Assembly: GCA_938041335.1 (NCBI GenBank)
Contig: CALIAF010000029.1
Location: 1 to 56,958, forward strand
Length of the DNA stretch: 56,958 nt
Source: an uncultured Ulvibacter sp.
Lineage (GTDB): Bacteria; Bacteroidota; Bacteroidia; Flavobacteriales; Flavobacteriaceae
Direction of reading: 5' to 3'
How positions within the stretch are numbered: the stretch's first letter is position 1; every line of letters starts with the position of its first letter. A program made the position numbers and the translations under genes. The notes below the pieces were generated by a model that searched no databases, had not been told where the DNA came from, and saw only the letters and a list, made by a program, of their open reading frames with translations. Below, one piece after another: positions 45,520 through 54,623 of the stretch.

Positions 45520-46266
45520 TTAAGTTAGCATCCCTCCATCCACGTTAAGTACTTGTCCGGTAACATATGCAGATAAATCACTAGCAAGATACACGCATGT
45601 ATTTGCAATATCTTCTGGCGTTCCACCGCGTTTTAATGGTATAGCTTCTCTCCAAGATTGCACGGTAGCTTCGTCTAGTTTACCTGTCATCTCAGTTTCT
45701 ATAAAGCCTGGTGCGATAACATTACATCTAATCGTACGAGAGCCAAGTTCTAGTGCAACTGATTTTGAAAAGCCTATGATTCCAGCTTTAGAAGCCGCAT
45801 AATTAGTCTGGCCCGCGTTACCCTTTACTCCTACTACAGAGCTCATATTAATAATAGAGCCTTTACGTTGCTTAAGCATCGTACGTTGTACTGCTTTGGT
45901 CATATTGAAGACAGACTTCAGGTTTACTTCAATTACGTTATCAAAATCTTCTTCAGACATGCGCATAAGCAAGTTGTCTTTTGTGATACCCGCGTTATTA
46001 ATCAAGATGTCAATACCACCAAAGTCTTCTATCACTGCTGCTGCAAGCGTCTGAGATTCGTCAAAATTGGCCGCATTGCTTTTGTAAGCTTTTACTTTAA
46101 CACCTGTTTTGCTAAGGGCTGCAGCTAATTCATCTGCAGGTGCTGCAGATGAGTTGTAGGTAAACGCTACGTTACAACCGTGACTTGCAAAAACTTCTAC
46201 AATTCCTTTTCCTATTCCTCTGCTACCTCCTGTAATGATAGCTGTTTTTCCTTCTAATAGTTTCAT
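45520..46266 (-). CDS. fabG: 3-oxoacyl-ACP reductase FabG
   Basis: 248 residues from the ATG at 46266 (MKLLEGKTAIITGGSRGIG). NNAG, the catalytic Ser in NMSSVVG, YAASK (Tyr/Lys) and the C-terminal ITGQVLNVDGGM-type ending (VTGQVLNVDGGM) identify the fatty-acid-elongation reductase, which uses NADPH. It is downstream of the sucD terminator, so it is transcribed separately from sucD. A longer in-frame start upstream lacks conservation. Confidence 0.95.
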   Translation of the reverse strand: MKLLEGKTAIITGGSRGIGKGIVEVFASHGCNVAFTYNSSAAPADELAAALSKTGVKVKAYKSNAANFDESQTLAAAVIEDFGGIDILINNAGITKDNLLMRMSEEDFDNVIEVNLKSVFNMTKAVQRTMLKQRKGSIINMSSVVGVKGNAGQTNYAASKAGIIGFSKSVALELGSRTIRCNVIAPGFIETEMTGKLDEATVQSWREAIPLKRGGTPEDIANTCVYLASDLSAYVTGQVLNVDGGMLT

Positions 46267-46398
46267 ATGGTTGCTGGCTCGACCCGAGATCGATGTATTA
46301 AGTTTAACGAATATTGAATACATATAAATTCTGGTGAATCTTTAGATTTTCAGAAATTACACGGACTCAAATATACCAAAAGCTTCACGCTTTTACAT

Positions 46399-46426
46399 AA
46401 AAAAGCCCTACATATTTGCAGGGCTA
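46399..46426 (-). terminator. Terminator of sucD
   Basis: On the reverse strand AGCCCT pairs with AGGGCT across a 10-base loop (46404-46409 with 46420-46425), followed by a T-run. It lies just after the sucD stop and separates it from fabG. Confidence 0.82.
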
Positions 46427-46448
46427 TTATTATATTATGTAGAAATGA

Positions 46449-47321
46449 TTAAGCCATCAATTCTGCTACTTTTAATCCTATTTGAGCAGGTGAGTCTACC
46501 ACGTGAATACCACACTCACGCATAATTTTCTTTTTTGCTTGTGCTGTATCATCACTTCCGCCTACTATCGCACCTGCGTGCCCCATAGTACGTCCTGCAG
46601 GAGCCGTCTCACCAGCAATAAAACCAACAACTGGTTTTTTACTTCCACTATCTCTGTACCAGTAGGCTGCATCTGCTTCAAGCTGGCCACCTATTTCACC
46701 AATCATAACTACCGCTTCTGTCTCTGGGTCATTAATTAAAAGCTCTACGGCTTCTTTAGTTGTAGTTCCAATAATAGGATCTCCACCAATACCAATAGCT
46801 GTTGTGATACCAAGACCTTGTTTTACCACTTGATCTGCGGCCTCATAGGTTAATGTTCCAGATTTTGAAACAATACCAACCTTCCCTTTCTTAAAAACAA
46901 ACCCAGGCATAATACCTACTTTTGCCTCTCCTGGAGTAATCACTCCTGGACAGTTAGGACCAACAAGTCTGCACGCTTTATGCTCAATATAGTTTGCTGC
47001 TTTAATCATATCTGCAACAGGAATTCCTTCGGTAATAGTTATTATTACTTTAATACCAGCATCTGCAGCTTCCATTATCGCATCTGCAGCAAAAGCTGGC
47101 GGTACAAAAATAATGGTTGTGTCTGCTCCAACTTCTTTTACAGCTTCTTCGACCGTATTAAAAACAGGTCTATCAAGATGTGTTTGCCCACCTTTACCTG
47201 GAGTTACACCACCTACTACATTTGTTCCATACTCGATCATTTGACCTGCGTGAAAAGTACCTTCACTACCGGTAAAACCTTGTACAATTATTTTAGAATC
47301 CTTGTTAACTAAAACACTCAT
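46449..47321 (-). CDS. sucD: Succinate-CoA ligase, alpha subunit
   Basis: 290 residues. CoA-binding N-terminal domain ([31 protein letters not shown]), [23 protein letters not shown] and the active-site phosphohistidine in TMGHAGAIV (His near 246). It catalyses substrate-level ATP or GTP formation in the citric acid cycle with the beta subunit SucC, which is not in the window. It is downstream of the lpx/efp cluster, with an approximately 115-base gap to the NTF2-like gene. Confidence 0.97.
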   Translation of the reverse strand: MSVLVNKDSKIIVQGFTGSEGTFHAGQMIEYGTNVVGGVTPGKGGQTHLDRPVFNTVEEAVKEVGADTTIIFVPPAFAADAIMEAADAGIKVIITITEGIPVADMIKAANYIEHKACRLVGPNCPGVITPGEAKVGIMPGFVFKKGKVGIVSKSGTLTYEAADQVVKQGLGITTAIGIGGDPIIGTTTKEAVELLINDPETEAVVMIGEIGGQLEADAAYWYRDSGSKKPVVGFIAGETAPAGRTMGHAGAIVGGSDDTAQAKKKIMRECGIHVVDSPAQIGLKVAELMA

Positions 47322-47438
47322 GGGCTATTATTCTTTTTATGTGATTAATTTTCCGTGACTTCTACGGAAATATGCTGTTTTTTGAGATGGCAAAGATACA
47401 ATATATCTCTGTTTTTAAAGAAACTTGTTCTTAAGATT

Positions 47439-47852
47439 TTACACTTTTACTTTATGATAAGAACCATTAGTATCATCTTGATTCATGGCAGGCTGGCTTA
47501 CTTGATGCCCTCTATATAACTTGCCGTCTTTTACTTCCCAAATAGATATAAAATGAGCAATACCTAGCTCTTCATCTGGATTCTCAATAGTACGTACATA
47601 ATACTTATAACGTGTTGTTACATAATTATCATCTGCAAGTACATGACTCACCTCGATACGGAGATCCGCATAAGTGCGCGCTATTTCTTGAAAAGTCTCT
47701 ACAATTTCTTTTAATTTAAAAATAGTGAGCCCTTCTGTGCTATTCCATATTAATTCTACATCTGGATGCATGTACTTACTTAATACGGTATCATCATTTA
47801 AAAAATCTGAATTGTAAAAATCTTTTACAATCTGTTTAGCGTTTACACTCAT
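47439..47852 (-). CDS. NTF2/SnoaL-like protein
   Basis: 137 residues with a cone-shaped NTF2 fold: DFYNSDFLNDDTVLSKYMHPDVELIWNSTEG at the start, then alternating strands (EVSHVLADDNYVTTRYKYYV, IAHFISIWEVKDGKLYRGHQVSQ). It is probably a small binding or isomerase-like protein of unknown ligand. Its start overlaps the end of the LpxD-like gene (ATGA), so it is coupled to that gene and could act on the same envelope metabolite. Confidence 0.82.
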   Translation of the reverse strand: MSVNAKQIVKDFYNSDFLNDDTVLSKYMHPDVELIWNSTEGLTIFKLKEIVETFQEIARTYADLRIEVSHVLADDNYVTTRYKYYVRTIENPDEELGIAHFISIWEVKDGKLYRGHQVSQPAMNQDDTNGSYHKVKV

Positions 47853-48787
47853 GTTAATTTATCTAGTTTTTCAATTATATCTGGTATTAACCTGATGGAA
47901 GCTATTTCCTTATATTTTTTTCTAAATTCATCTGCCGGTGACCCAAAATAACTCTTATGTCCCGCTAGTGACTTACTCACTCCGCTTTGCGCAGAGATCA
48001 CTGCTTTTTCACCTATGGTCACACCGCTAGTTATAGCGGCTTGCCCCCATATGGTTACAAAATCTTCTATCACTACACAACCTGCTACCACTACCTGTGC
48101 AGCAAATAGACAGCGTTCACCTATTATAGTGTCGTGACCTATGTGTACTTGATTATCAAGTTTTGTCCCTTTACCAATAGTAGTAGACCCGGTTACACCT
48201 TTGTCTATAGTACAAGAAGCGCCAATATCAACATGATCTTCTATCACTACATTACCGCAACTCAATAATTTATCAAATTTTTCTGGTCTTGTTTTATAAT
48301 AAAAAGCATCTGCTCCTATAACAGCACCAGCATGAATAGTCACATTATCGCCTATTACCGTATTATCATAAATACAAACATTGGGATGTATTAAACAATC
48401 TTTACCAATTTTCACATGGTTACCTATAAAAACATTAGGCTGTATTACCGTATGTAATCCTATTTCTGAAGAATCTGAAATTACGGCTCTTGCAGGTACA
48501 AATGGATTAAAATGGCTAGAGATTTTATTAAAATCTCTAAAAGGATCATCAGAGATCAATAAGGCTTTGCCTTCTGGGCAATCTACCTCTTTGTTAATCA
48601 ACACAATAGTCGCAGCAGACTCTAGTGCTTTGCTATAATACTTTGGGTGATCTACAAACACAATATCTCCGGGAGTGACTACGTGAATCTCGTTCATACC
48701 CAAAACAGGAAAGTCATCTTTACCCACAAATGAACAGCCTATAAGCTGAGCAATGTCTTTTAACGTTTGGGGTGCAGAAAACTTCAT
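47849..48787 (-). CDS. LpxD-like acyltransferase, second paralogue
   Basis: 312 residues. An N-terminal uridine-binding-like domain (MNEIHVVTPGDIVFVDHPKYYSKALES), then a long left-handed beta-helix of hexapeptide repeats (VFIGNHVKIGKDCLIHPNV, TIGKGTKLDNQVHIGHDTIIGERCLFAAQ). The putative catalytic His is kept in the NQVHIGHD segment, as in LpxD. It is less similar to typical LpxD than the protein at 51756-52775 and lacks the LpxC neighbours. It may acylate a different sugar nucleotide in envelope synthesis. It follows the efp terminator, so it is transcribed separately from efp. Confidence 0.85.
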   Translation of the reverse strand: MKFSAPQTLKDIAQLIGCSFVGKDDFPVLGMNEIHVVTPGDIVFVDHPKYYSKALESAATIVLINKEVDCPEGKALLISDDPFRDFNKISSHFNPFVPARAVISDSSEIGLHTVIQPNVFIGNHVKIGKDCLIHPNVCIYDNTVIGDNVTIHAGAVIGADAFYYKTRPEKFDKLLSCGNVVIEDHVDIGASCTIDKGVTGSTTIGKGTKLDNQVHIGHDTIIGERCLFAAQVVVAGCVVIEDFVTIWGQAAITSGVTIGEKAVISAQSGVSKSLAGHKSYFGSPADEFRKKYKEIASIRLIPDIIEKLDKLT

Positions 48788-48800
48788 GAGTCAAATATAA

Positions 48801-48841
48801 AAAAATCCCTCACTGTATTTGATACAGGAGGGATTTATTTT
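48801..48841 (-). terminator. Terminator of efp
   Basis: Long imperfect stem: AAATCCCTC and CTGTAT (48803-48818) pair with ATACAG and GAGGGATTT (48822-48836), one bulge base. Its T-run lies on the reverse strand. Confidence 0.85.
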
Positions 48842-48857
48842 TGGGCAGAAAGCGATA

Positions 48858-49424
48858 CTACTCCTTCACTCTCTCTTTATACGTGCCTTTTTCTGTTTCT
48901 ACTTTAATCTTGTCACCTTCATTAATAAACAAAGGCACATTTACGGTCGCTCCGGTTTCTACCGTTGCTGGCTTTAAAGCATTTGTAGCCGTATTTCCTT
49001 TTACACCAGGCTCTGTTGCCGTCACTTCTAGGACAACACTTGCAGGCAACTCCACCGATAATGGGGAGCTATCTTCAGAATTCATTATCACCGTCACCAC
49101 TTCTCCTTCTTTCATTAATCCTGGGTTGTCTAATGCTGCCTCTAACAAACGAATTTGCGTGTAATCTGCTTCGTTCATAAAATGATAAAATTCGCCATCA
49201 TTATACAAATACTGAAACTTGTGGGTCTCCACACGAACATCGTCTAATTTATGCCCTGCAGAAAATGTATTATCTACTACTTTCCCGTTTGTCACACTTT
49301 TTAGTTTGGTTCGCACAAAGGCTGGCCCTTTTCCTGGCTTTACGTGTAAAAACTCGATTACTTTGTAAATATCGTGGTTATACCTAATGCACAATCCGTT
49401 TCTAATGTCTGATGTTGATGCCAT
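48858..49424 (-). CDS. efp: Elongation factor P
   Basis: 188 residues with the three-domain EF-P pattern. Domain I has VIEFLHVKPGKGPAFVRTKLK, in which Lys32 (in GKG) corresponds to the loop residue that is modified in E. coli. TFSAGHKLDDVRVETHKFQYLY and the end MNEADYTQIRLLEAAL follow, and domain III carries the signature VKGNTATNALKPATVETGATVNVPLFINEGDKIKV. It relieves ribosome stalling at polyproline. It sits in the reverse-strand block behind lpxA, with a 143-base gap and a hairpin in its leader. Confidence 0.97.
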   Translation of the reverse strand: MASTSDIRNGLCIRYNHDIYKVIEFLHVKPGKGPAFVRTKLKSVTNGKVVDNTFSAGHKLDDVRVETHKFQYLYNDGEFYHFMNEADYTQIRLLEAALDNPGLMKEGEVVTVIMNSEDSSPLSVELPASVVLEVTATEPGVKGNTATNALKPATVETGATVNVPLFINEGDKIKVETEKGTYKERVKE

Positions 49425-49442
49425 ATTATATTTTTTATGTCT

Positions 49443-49460
49443 TTTCCGCGAAGGCGGAAA
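49443..49460 (-). promoter_or_regulatory. Hairpin in the efp leader
   Basis: TTTCCGC (49443-49449), loop GAAG, GCGGAAA (49454-49460), just 18 bases upstream of the efp start codon. On the transcript the loop reads CUUC. It may affect efp translation or be a small dispersed palindrome; neither is shown. Confidence 0.4.
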
Positions 49461-49567
49461 TCTAAATCCCCTAGCGCAATTATTTTAAAATTTGTTTATT
49501 CTTTAACTATTCTCATTTTCTTCGGAAATACAAAATCTTTACAATTTCCAAATTAAATAAAAACGTA

Positions 49568-50350
49568 TTAATTACTGAAATACCCTTTCATTATACCTCG
49601 CTTAGAATTTTTGATAAATTGTAAAATCTCATCACGCTCTGGAGTTGCTTCCATTTCTGCTTCAATAATTTGAGCCGCTTGCGAGTTATTATAACTTTTT
49701 TGGTACAAAATACGATACACATTTTGAATTTCTTTAATCTTATCTGCCTCATAACCACGACGCCTTAACCCAATAGAGTTTATCCCTACGTAACTTAAAG
49801 GCTCTCTTGCTGCTTTTACAAATGGCGGTACATCTTTACGTACCAAAGATCCTCCTGTAACAAAGGCGTGATTACCTATCATACAAAATTGATGTACAGC
49901 GGTCATCCCAGCTAGTATCACATAATCACCCACCGTACAGTGTCCTGCCAGTGTGCTATTATTAGAAAAAATACAATTATTACCTACGATGCAATCGTGC
50001 GCAATGTGGCAATAGGCCATAATAAGACAATTATCACCAATTACCGTTTTACCTCTATCTACAGTACCTCTATTTACGGTTACATACTCCCTAATGGTTA
50101 CATTATCACCTATTACAGCAGTTGTATCTTCATCTTGAAACTTTAGATCCTGTGGTATTGCTGAAATTACAGCACCTGGAAAAATATTACAGTTTTTTCC
50201 TATTCTGGCACCTTCCATGATGGTTACGTTAGAACCAATCCAAGTACCTTCACCTATGATTACATTATTATGTATGGTTGTAAATGGTTCAATCACAACG
50301 TTTTTTGCAATCTTCGCTCCTGGATGTACGTATGCTAAAGGTTGATTCAT
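49568..50350 (-). CDS. lpxA: UDP-N-acetylglucosamine acyltransferase LpxA
   Basis: 260 residues; hexapeptide beta-helix (IAKNVVIEPFTTIHNNVIIGEGTW...) with the LpxA segment NRGTVDRGKTVIGDNCLIMAYCHIAHDCIVG (catalytic His in MAYCHIAHDC) and the C-terminal helical bundle (SIGLRRRGYEADKIKEIQNVYRILY). It catalyses the first acylation of lipid A synthesis using hydroxyacyl-ACP. Its ATG shares one base with the lpxC-fabZ stop (TAATG), so the two are coupled. Confidence 0.97.
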   Translation of the reverse strand: MNQPLAYVHPGAKIAKNVVIEPFTTIHNNVIIGEGTWIGSNVTIMEGARIGKNCNIFPGAVISAIPQDLKFQDEDTTAVIGDNVTIREYVTVNRGTVDRGKTVIGDNCLIMAYCHIAHDCIVGNNCIFSNNSTLAGHCTVGDYVILAGMTAVHQFCMIGNHAFVTGGSLVRKDVPPFVKAAREPLSYVGINSIGLRRRGYEADKIKEIQNVYRILYQKSYNNSQAAQIIEAEMEATPERDEILQFIKNSKRGIMKGYFSN

Positions 50351-51756
50351 TATAGATTTTTTGTTTTAACTATTTGCGCCATTAATTCTGCTTCTGTCAC
50401 CAACTTGTCACCTACAAAGGCATTTCCTTGCATATGGACAATCCCTCTTCTTATAGGCGTGATTAATTCTAGACTAAACACTAAAGTATCCCCTGGGTTT
50501 ACTTGTTGTTTAAATTTCACATTATTTATTTTCATAAAAAATGTTAAATAATTTTCAGGATCTGGTACGGTACTTAATGCCAAGATACCTCCTGTTTGTG
50601 CCATTGCTTCTACTATAAGAACACCTGGCATTACTGGAGCACCAGGAAAATGACCCACAAAAAAGGGCTCATTCATAGTCACATTTTTAAGACCAATTAC
50701 ATGTTCACTAGAAAGCTCTAATATTTTATCTACAAATAAGAATGGCGGCCTATGAGGCAGCATTTCCATTATCTGGTTAACATCTTTAACAGGCTTTGCA
50801 TTCACATCTACCTTAGGAACCTTACTACGCTGTTCTAGTTTAATTTGTTTTGAAAGTTTCTTTGCAAACTGCGTATTTACGCCATGACCAGGTTTGTTGG
50901 CTATGACTTTTCCGCGAATGCGTGTTCCAACTAATGCAAGATCCCCTATCACGTCTAATAGCTTGTGTCTGGCCGCCTCATTAGCGTGATGTAATGTTAG
51001 GTTATCAAGAATTCCATTAGGTTTTACAGAAATGGACTCTTTACCAAAGGCCTTTCTGAGTTTGGTCATTGTTTCTGGAGAAAGCTCTTTATCTACATAA
51101 ACGATGGCATTATTTAAATCACCACCTTTAATAAGACCATGTTCTAATAACATTTCTATCTCGTGTAGAAAGCTAAATGTTCTTGAGTCTGAAATTTCTT
51201 TTTTAAATTCTGATATTCGTTCTAAAGAGGCATTCTGAGTTCCTAATATTTTTGTCCCAAAGTCAACCATAGTAGTCACTTGGTACTCATCACTTGGCAT
51301 CAATATAATCTCACTACCTGTTTCTTCATCTTTATAAGTAATTACTTCTGTAACTACATATTCTTCTCTAAATGCATCTAATTCTAAGATTCCAGCTTTC
51401 TCTATAGCCTCGACAAAAAACTTAGAAGAGCCATCCATAATAGGAGGTTCACTGGCATTGAGTTCTAATATACAATTATCAACCTCCATACCTACAAGAG
51501 CTGCAAGCACGTGTTCGCTAGTTTGAATATTTACTCCATTCTTGTCAAGATTAGTACCTCGTTGCGTATTCACTACATAATTTGCATCTGCTTCTACAAC
51601 AGGATTATCCTCTAGATCTACACGTATAAACTTGTACCCGTAATTAACAGGAGCAGGCTTAAAAGTGAGTGTTACTTCTGCTCCGGTGTGCAGACCAACA
51701 CCTGTTAACGAAACTTCTTTCGCTATGGTTGTTTGTTTACTTGTACTCGTAGTCAT
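50350..51756 (-). CDS. lpxC: Bifunctional LpxC-FabZ fusion: UDP-acyl-GlcNAc deacetylase and hydroxyacyl-ACP dehydratase
   Basis: 468 residues. Residues 1 to about 305 are LpxC with zinc ligands His82 (SEHVLAALVG) and HxxxD in HHANEAARHKLLDVIGD. Residues about 320-468 are FabZ with HRPPFLFVDKI and GHFPGAPVMPGVLIVEAMAQ. This fusion is a known feature of Bacteroidota: it combines the committed step of lipid A with the dehydratase of fatty-acid elongation, the two routes that compete for hydroxyacyl-ACP. It overlaps lpxD and lpxA by one base each. Confidence 0.97.
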   Translation of the reverse strand: MTTSTSKQTTIAKEVSLTGVGLHTGAEVTLTFKPAPVNYGYKFIRVDLEDNPVVEADANYVVNTQRGTNLDKNGVNIQTSEHVLAALVGMEVDNCILELNASEPPIMDGSSKFFVEAIEKAGILELDAFREEYVVTEVITYKDEETGSEIILMPSDEYQVTTMVDFGTKILGTQNASLERISEFKKEISDSRTFSFLHEIEMLLEHGLIKGGDLNNAIVYVDKELSPETMTKLRKAFGKESISVKPNGILDNLTLHHANEAARHKLLDVIGDLALVGTRIRGKVIANKPGHGVNTQFAKKLSKQIKLEQRSKVPKVDVNAKPVKDVNQIMEMLPHRPPFLFVDKILELSSEHVIGLKNVTMNEPFFVGHFPGAPVMPGVLIVEAMAQTGGILALSTVPDPENYLTFFMKINNVKFKQQVNPGDTLVFSLELITPIRRGIVHMQGNAFVGDKLVTEAELMAQIVKTKNL

Positions 51757-52775
51757 TATTGGTTATTTTTTTCAAAGGTATTAAATCGCTTCATGATATC
51801 TGGCAGATTTTTAAAGTGAACATAGCTTTTGTTCCAATCTCCATAATTAAATGCTGGTGACCCTTGTAACACCGCATTGTCTTTTATATTGCGTCCTATT
51901 CCACTTTGTGCTTGTATTTTAACATTATCGCCAATAGTTAGATGACCAGCGATACCCACTTGTCCTCCTATCAAACAGTTCTTACCAATCTTTGTAGAGC
52001 CCGCGATGCCTGTTTGTGCAGCGATAACCGTGTTCTCCCCTATCTCTACATTATGTGCAATCTGGATTTGGTTATCAAGCTTTACACCTTTTCTAATAAT
52101 GGTAGAACCTAAAGTAGCTCTATCTATTGTAGTTGCCGCACCGACATCTACATGGTCCTCTAAAATTACATTTCCTGTTTGAGGCACTTTACTATAAATT
52201 CCATCTTCATTAGGCGTAAATCCAAAACCATCGGCACCAATAATAACGCCGCCATTAATCACACAGTTATTTCCAATAACAGATTCAGAATAGATTTTAG
52301 CACCTGCAAAGACAACTACGTTATCTCCAATGCTAGCATTATCACCTATATATACATTAGGATATAGTTTTACATGATCACCAATAGTTACATTGTCTCC
52401 TATATAGGCAAAAGCACCTATATACGGATCGGCTCCATACGTCGCAGACTCTGAAATAAAAACCGGCTGTTCAATACCTGTTTTATTCATCTTAACCATA
52501 TTATAATACTCCAGTAATTTTGAAAATGCCTTATAAGCATCATCAACTCTAATCAATGTTGTTTTAATTGGATTTTCTGCTTGAAAGTCCTTATTTACAA
52601 TTGTTACAGAGGCCTGTGTATCATATATATAAGAGGTGTATTTTGGGTTTGCTAAAAATGTCAACGAGCCAGAGACTCCTTCTTCTATTTTAGCTAATTT
52701 AGACACTTCTATCGCTTCATCTCCTTCAACTTCTCCTTCTAGAATGCCTGCAATTTGCGCTGCTGTAAATTTCAT
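51756..52775 (-). CDS. lpxD: UDP-3-O-acylglucosamine N-acyltransferase LpxD
   Basis: 339 residues from the ATG at 52775 ([18 protein letters not shown]). N-terminal uridine-binding domain, then hexapeptide beta-helix with [10 protein letters not shown] and the catalytic-His segment [26 protein letters not shown]. It adds the N-linked acyl chain in lipid A synthesis. It is the first gene of the lpxD, lpxC-fabZ, lpxA set. An in-frame start six codons upstream is less likely. Confidence 0.96.
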   Translation of the reverse strand: MKFTAAQIAGILEGEVEGDEAIEVSKLAKIEEGVSGSLTFLANPKYTSYIYDTQASVTIVNKDFQAENPIKTTLIRVDDAYKAFSKLLEYYNMVKMNKTGIEQPVFISESATYGADPYIGAFAYIGDNVTIGDHVKLYPNVYIGDNASIGDNVVVFAGAKIYSESVIGNNCVINGGVIIGADGFGFTPNEDGIYSKVPQTGNVILEDHVDVGAATTIDRATLGSTIIRKGVKLDNQIQIAHNVEIGENTVIAAQTGIAGSTKIGKNCLIGGQVGIAGHLTIGDNVKIQAQSGIGRNIKDNAVLQGSPAFNYGDWNKSYVHFKNLPDIMKRFNTFEKNNQ

Positions 52776-53180
52776 AGACAATAGGTTGTGCACTTTGTCA
52801 AAATGTTACATCAAGTGCACACAAAAATAAGGAAAATAATAGACCTATGTTAGTAGGTGATTTTAAGAGGTTTAGATGGCTTCGGAAATGTTTCAAAAAA
52901 GGACAAAGAGAAAAGAACAAAGAAAAAAGATTCTTGCATCTTGGTTCTTGGCTCCCGCAGTGAAGCGGTCTTGTATTATGGTTTCTTTATTCATTCTTTG
53001 TTATTGAATTATATTTAGTCCTTAGGCTGCACTTCGACTGCGCTCAGTGCGACTCTGTTCTTTGGTAAAACGGTCTTTGTTCTTAGTATTTGATGCGCTC
53101 TTCTACCTTCTTTTTTCCTGCAGCGAACTGTTCATGTATCAAACACAGAAACAACTATCAAGTAAATCTGCCAATTACCG
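52776..53180. repeat. 405-bp gene-free region with small palindromes and a simple repeat-like stretch
   Basis: No gene is seen. It contains CCGC-N6-GCGG (52955-52968), the stem GCACT...AGTGC (53029-53050) inside CTTCGACTGCGCTCAGTGCGAC, and A/T-rich stretches made of AGAACAAAG- and TTCTTGG-like words. The CTTCGACTGCGCTCAGTG word is one I remember as widespread between Bacteroidota genes. Confidence 0.5.
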
Positions 53181-54413
53181 TTACTCCCCCAATCCTTTAG
53201 GAAAGCAAAAATAATGCTTTACTACTTTTTGTGATAAAGCCTCTATATTAAGAAGATCACTGGCTTTTGCTACATCAACTACCTTTCCTTTTTTGGTCAG
53301 AATATTAATAGTATCATGGCTCATATTATATGCTTGGTTGGTCATCGTACCTGTAAACACAAAGTAGTCCGCCTCTGCTTCTGTGAGCATGTGTCTATCC
53401 ATGAGCTGTTTTCTTTTTTCTAAAACTTTGGCCACTGGAATGGCCTTCTTCTTTATTTTAATTTTAAGTAAGGTTCTGTTTAAGATCATTTTTGACAATT
53501 CTGACAAAACAAAATCATCATTTGATGACCAAAACTTCATGGCAGAAATTATATCTGTATCATCGAGTTTAGCAAAGGTCTCAAGCACTGCTGTACTAAA
53601 ACTCTTTTTCTCTATTTTATGTTCCAAAAAGTACTGTAATGCATCACTACACCTTAATGAAATTCCTTTTTGGCTTAACTCCTTAGCACGTCTTAATACA
53701 CGCATTAGGAGATTTTCTGCTACAAATCCTGTTTTGTGTAAGTATACCTGCCAGTACATTAGTCTGCGCGCGACAATAAATTTTTCTACAGAATAGATTC
53801 CCTTTTCTTCTACCACTAGTTTATCATCCTTTACATGAAGCATAGAGATAAGACGTTCGCTATTCACGGTACCTTCTGCCACACCCGTGTAAAAGCTATC
53901 CCGTCTCAAATAGTCTAAGCGATCCATATCTAACTGACTACTAATTAGCTGATGTAAAAACTTTCTAGTGTATTCATTCTTAAAAATAGAAATAGCAAGA
54001 GCTAATTTGTTTGACATTTCGGTATTAAGGGCTTCCATAAATTGTAAAGAAATGTCTTCATGGCTTATACCATTAACAATACTGTGCTCCATGGCATGTG
54101 AAAACGGCCCGTGACCTATATCATGTAATAGTATACCTATATATAATGCCTCTGCCTCTTCATCACTTATCGCTACCCCTTTGAAACGAAGTACTTGTAC
54201 TGCTTTTTGCATTAAAAACATAGCCCCTAGGGTATGATGAAAACGGGTATGATGCGCTCCAGGATAGACGAGGTAGCTCATCCCCATTTGTGAGATTCTA
54301 CGCAATCGCTGAAAATACCGATGCTCAATTAGATTAAAAATGAGCGAGCTAGGGATGGTAATAAACCCATAAATGGGGTCATTAATTATTTTTAAGGTAT
54401 TTCGTTCTTTCAA
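53181..54413 (-). CDS. HD-domain phosphohydrolase (dNTPase/SAMHD-like)
   Basis: 410 residues. The metal-binding HD residues are visible: HTRFHHTLGAM, LLHDIGHGPFSHAMEH and, later, SSQLDMDRLDYLRRD. Family members hydrolyse nucleotides (dNTPs or related). The C-terminal part is helical with KIKIKKKAIPVAKVLEKRKQ. In Bacteroidota this gene usually sits directly upstream of lpxD, as here, separated by the repeat region. Confidence 0.92.
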   Translation of the reverse strand: MKERNTLKIINDPIYGFITIPSSLIFNLIEHRYFQRLRRISQMGMSYLVYPGAHHTRFHHTLGAMFLMQKAVQVLRFKGVAISDEEAEALYIGILLHDIGHGPFSHAMEHSIVNGISHEDISLQFMEALNTEMSNKLALAISIFKNEYTRKFLHQLISSQLDMDRLDYLRRDSFYTGVAEGTVNSERLISMLHVKDDKLVVEEKGIYSVEKFIVARRLMYWQVYLHKTGFVAENLLMRVLRRAKELSQKGISLRCSDALQYFLEHKIEKKSFSTAVLETFAKLDDTDIISAMKFWSSNDDFVLSELSKMILNRTLLKIKIKKKAIPVAKVLEKRKQLMDRHMLTEAEADYFVFTGTMTNQAYNMSHDTINILTKKGKVVDVAKASDLLNIEALSQKVVKHYFCFPKGLGE

Positions 54414-54623
54414 ATTTTAACGTTTATTTATGGTTTCAAAAGGCCATCACAGATACTTCATAATTAATTTTGAAGTTATAACAATAATTCATTTCTAGTA
54501 CAGTGATTGAATTTATGGTATTTCGGCATTAAAACTACTGAAATGTTCTACTAGGAAACCAGTCTATCAATTAAACATACTCCTTGGCAAAAAGCGGCGG
54601 AGCTCTAAGACAAAGATACATAT

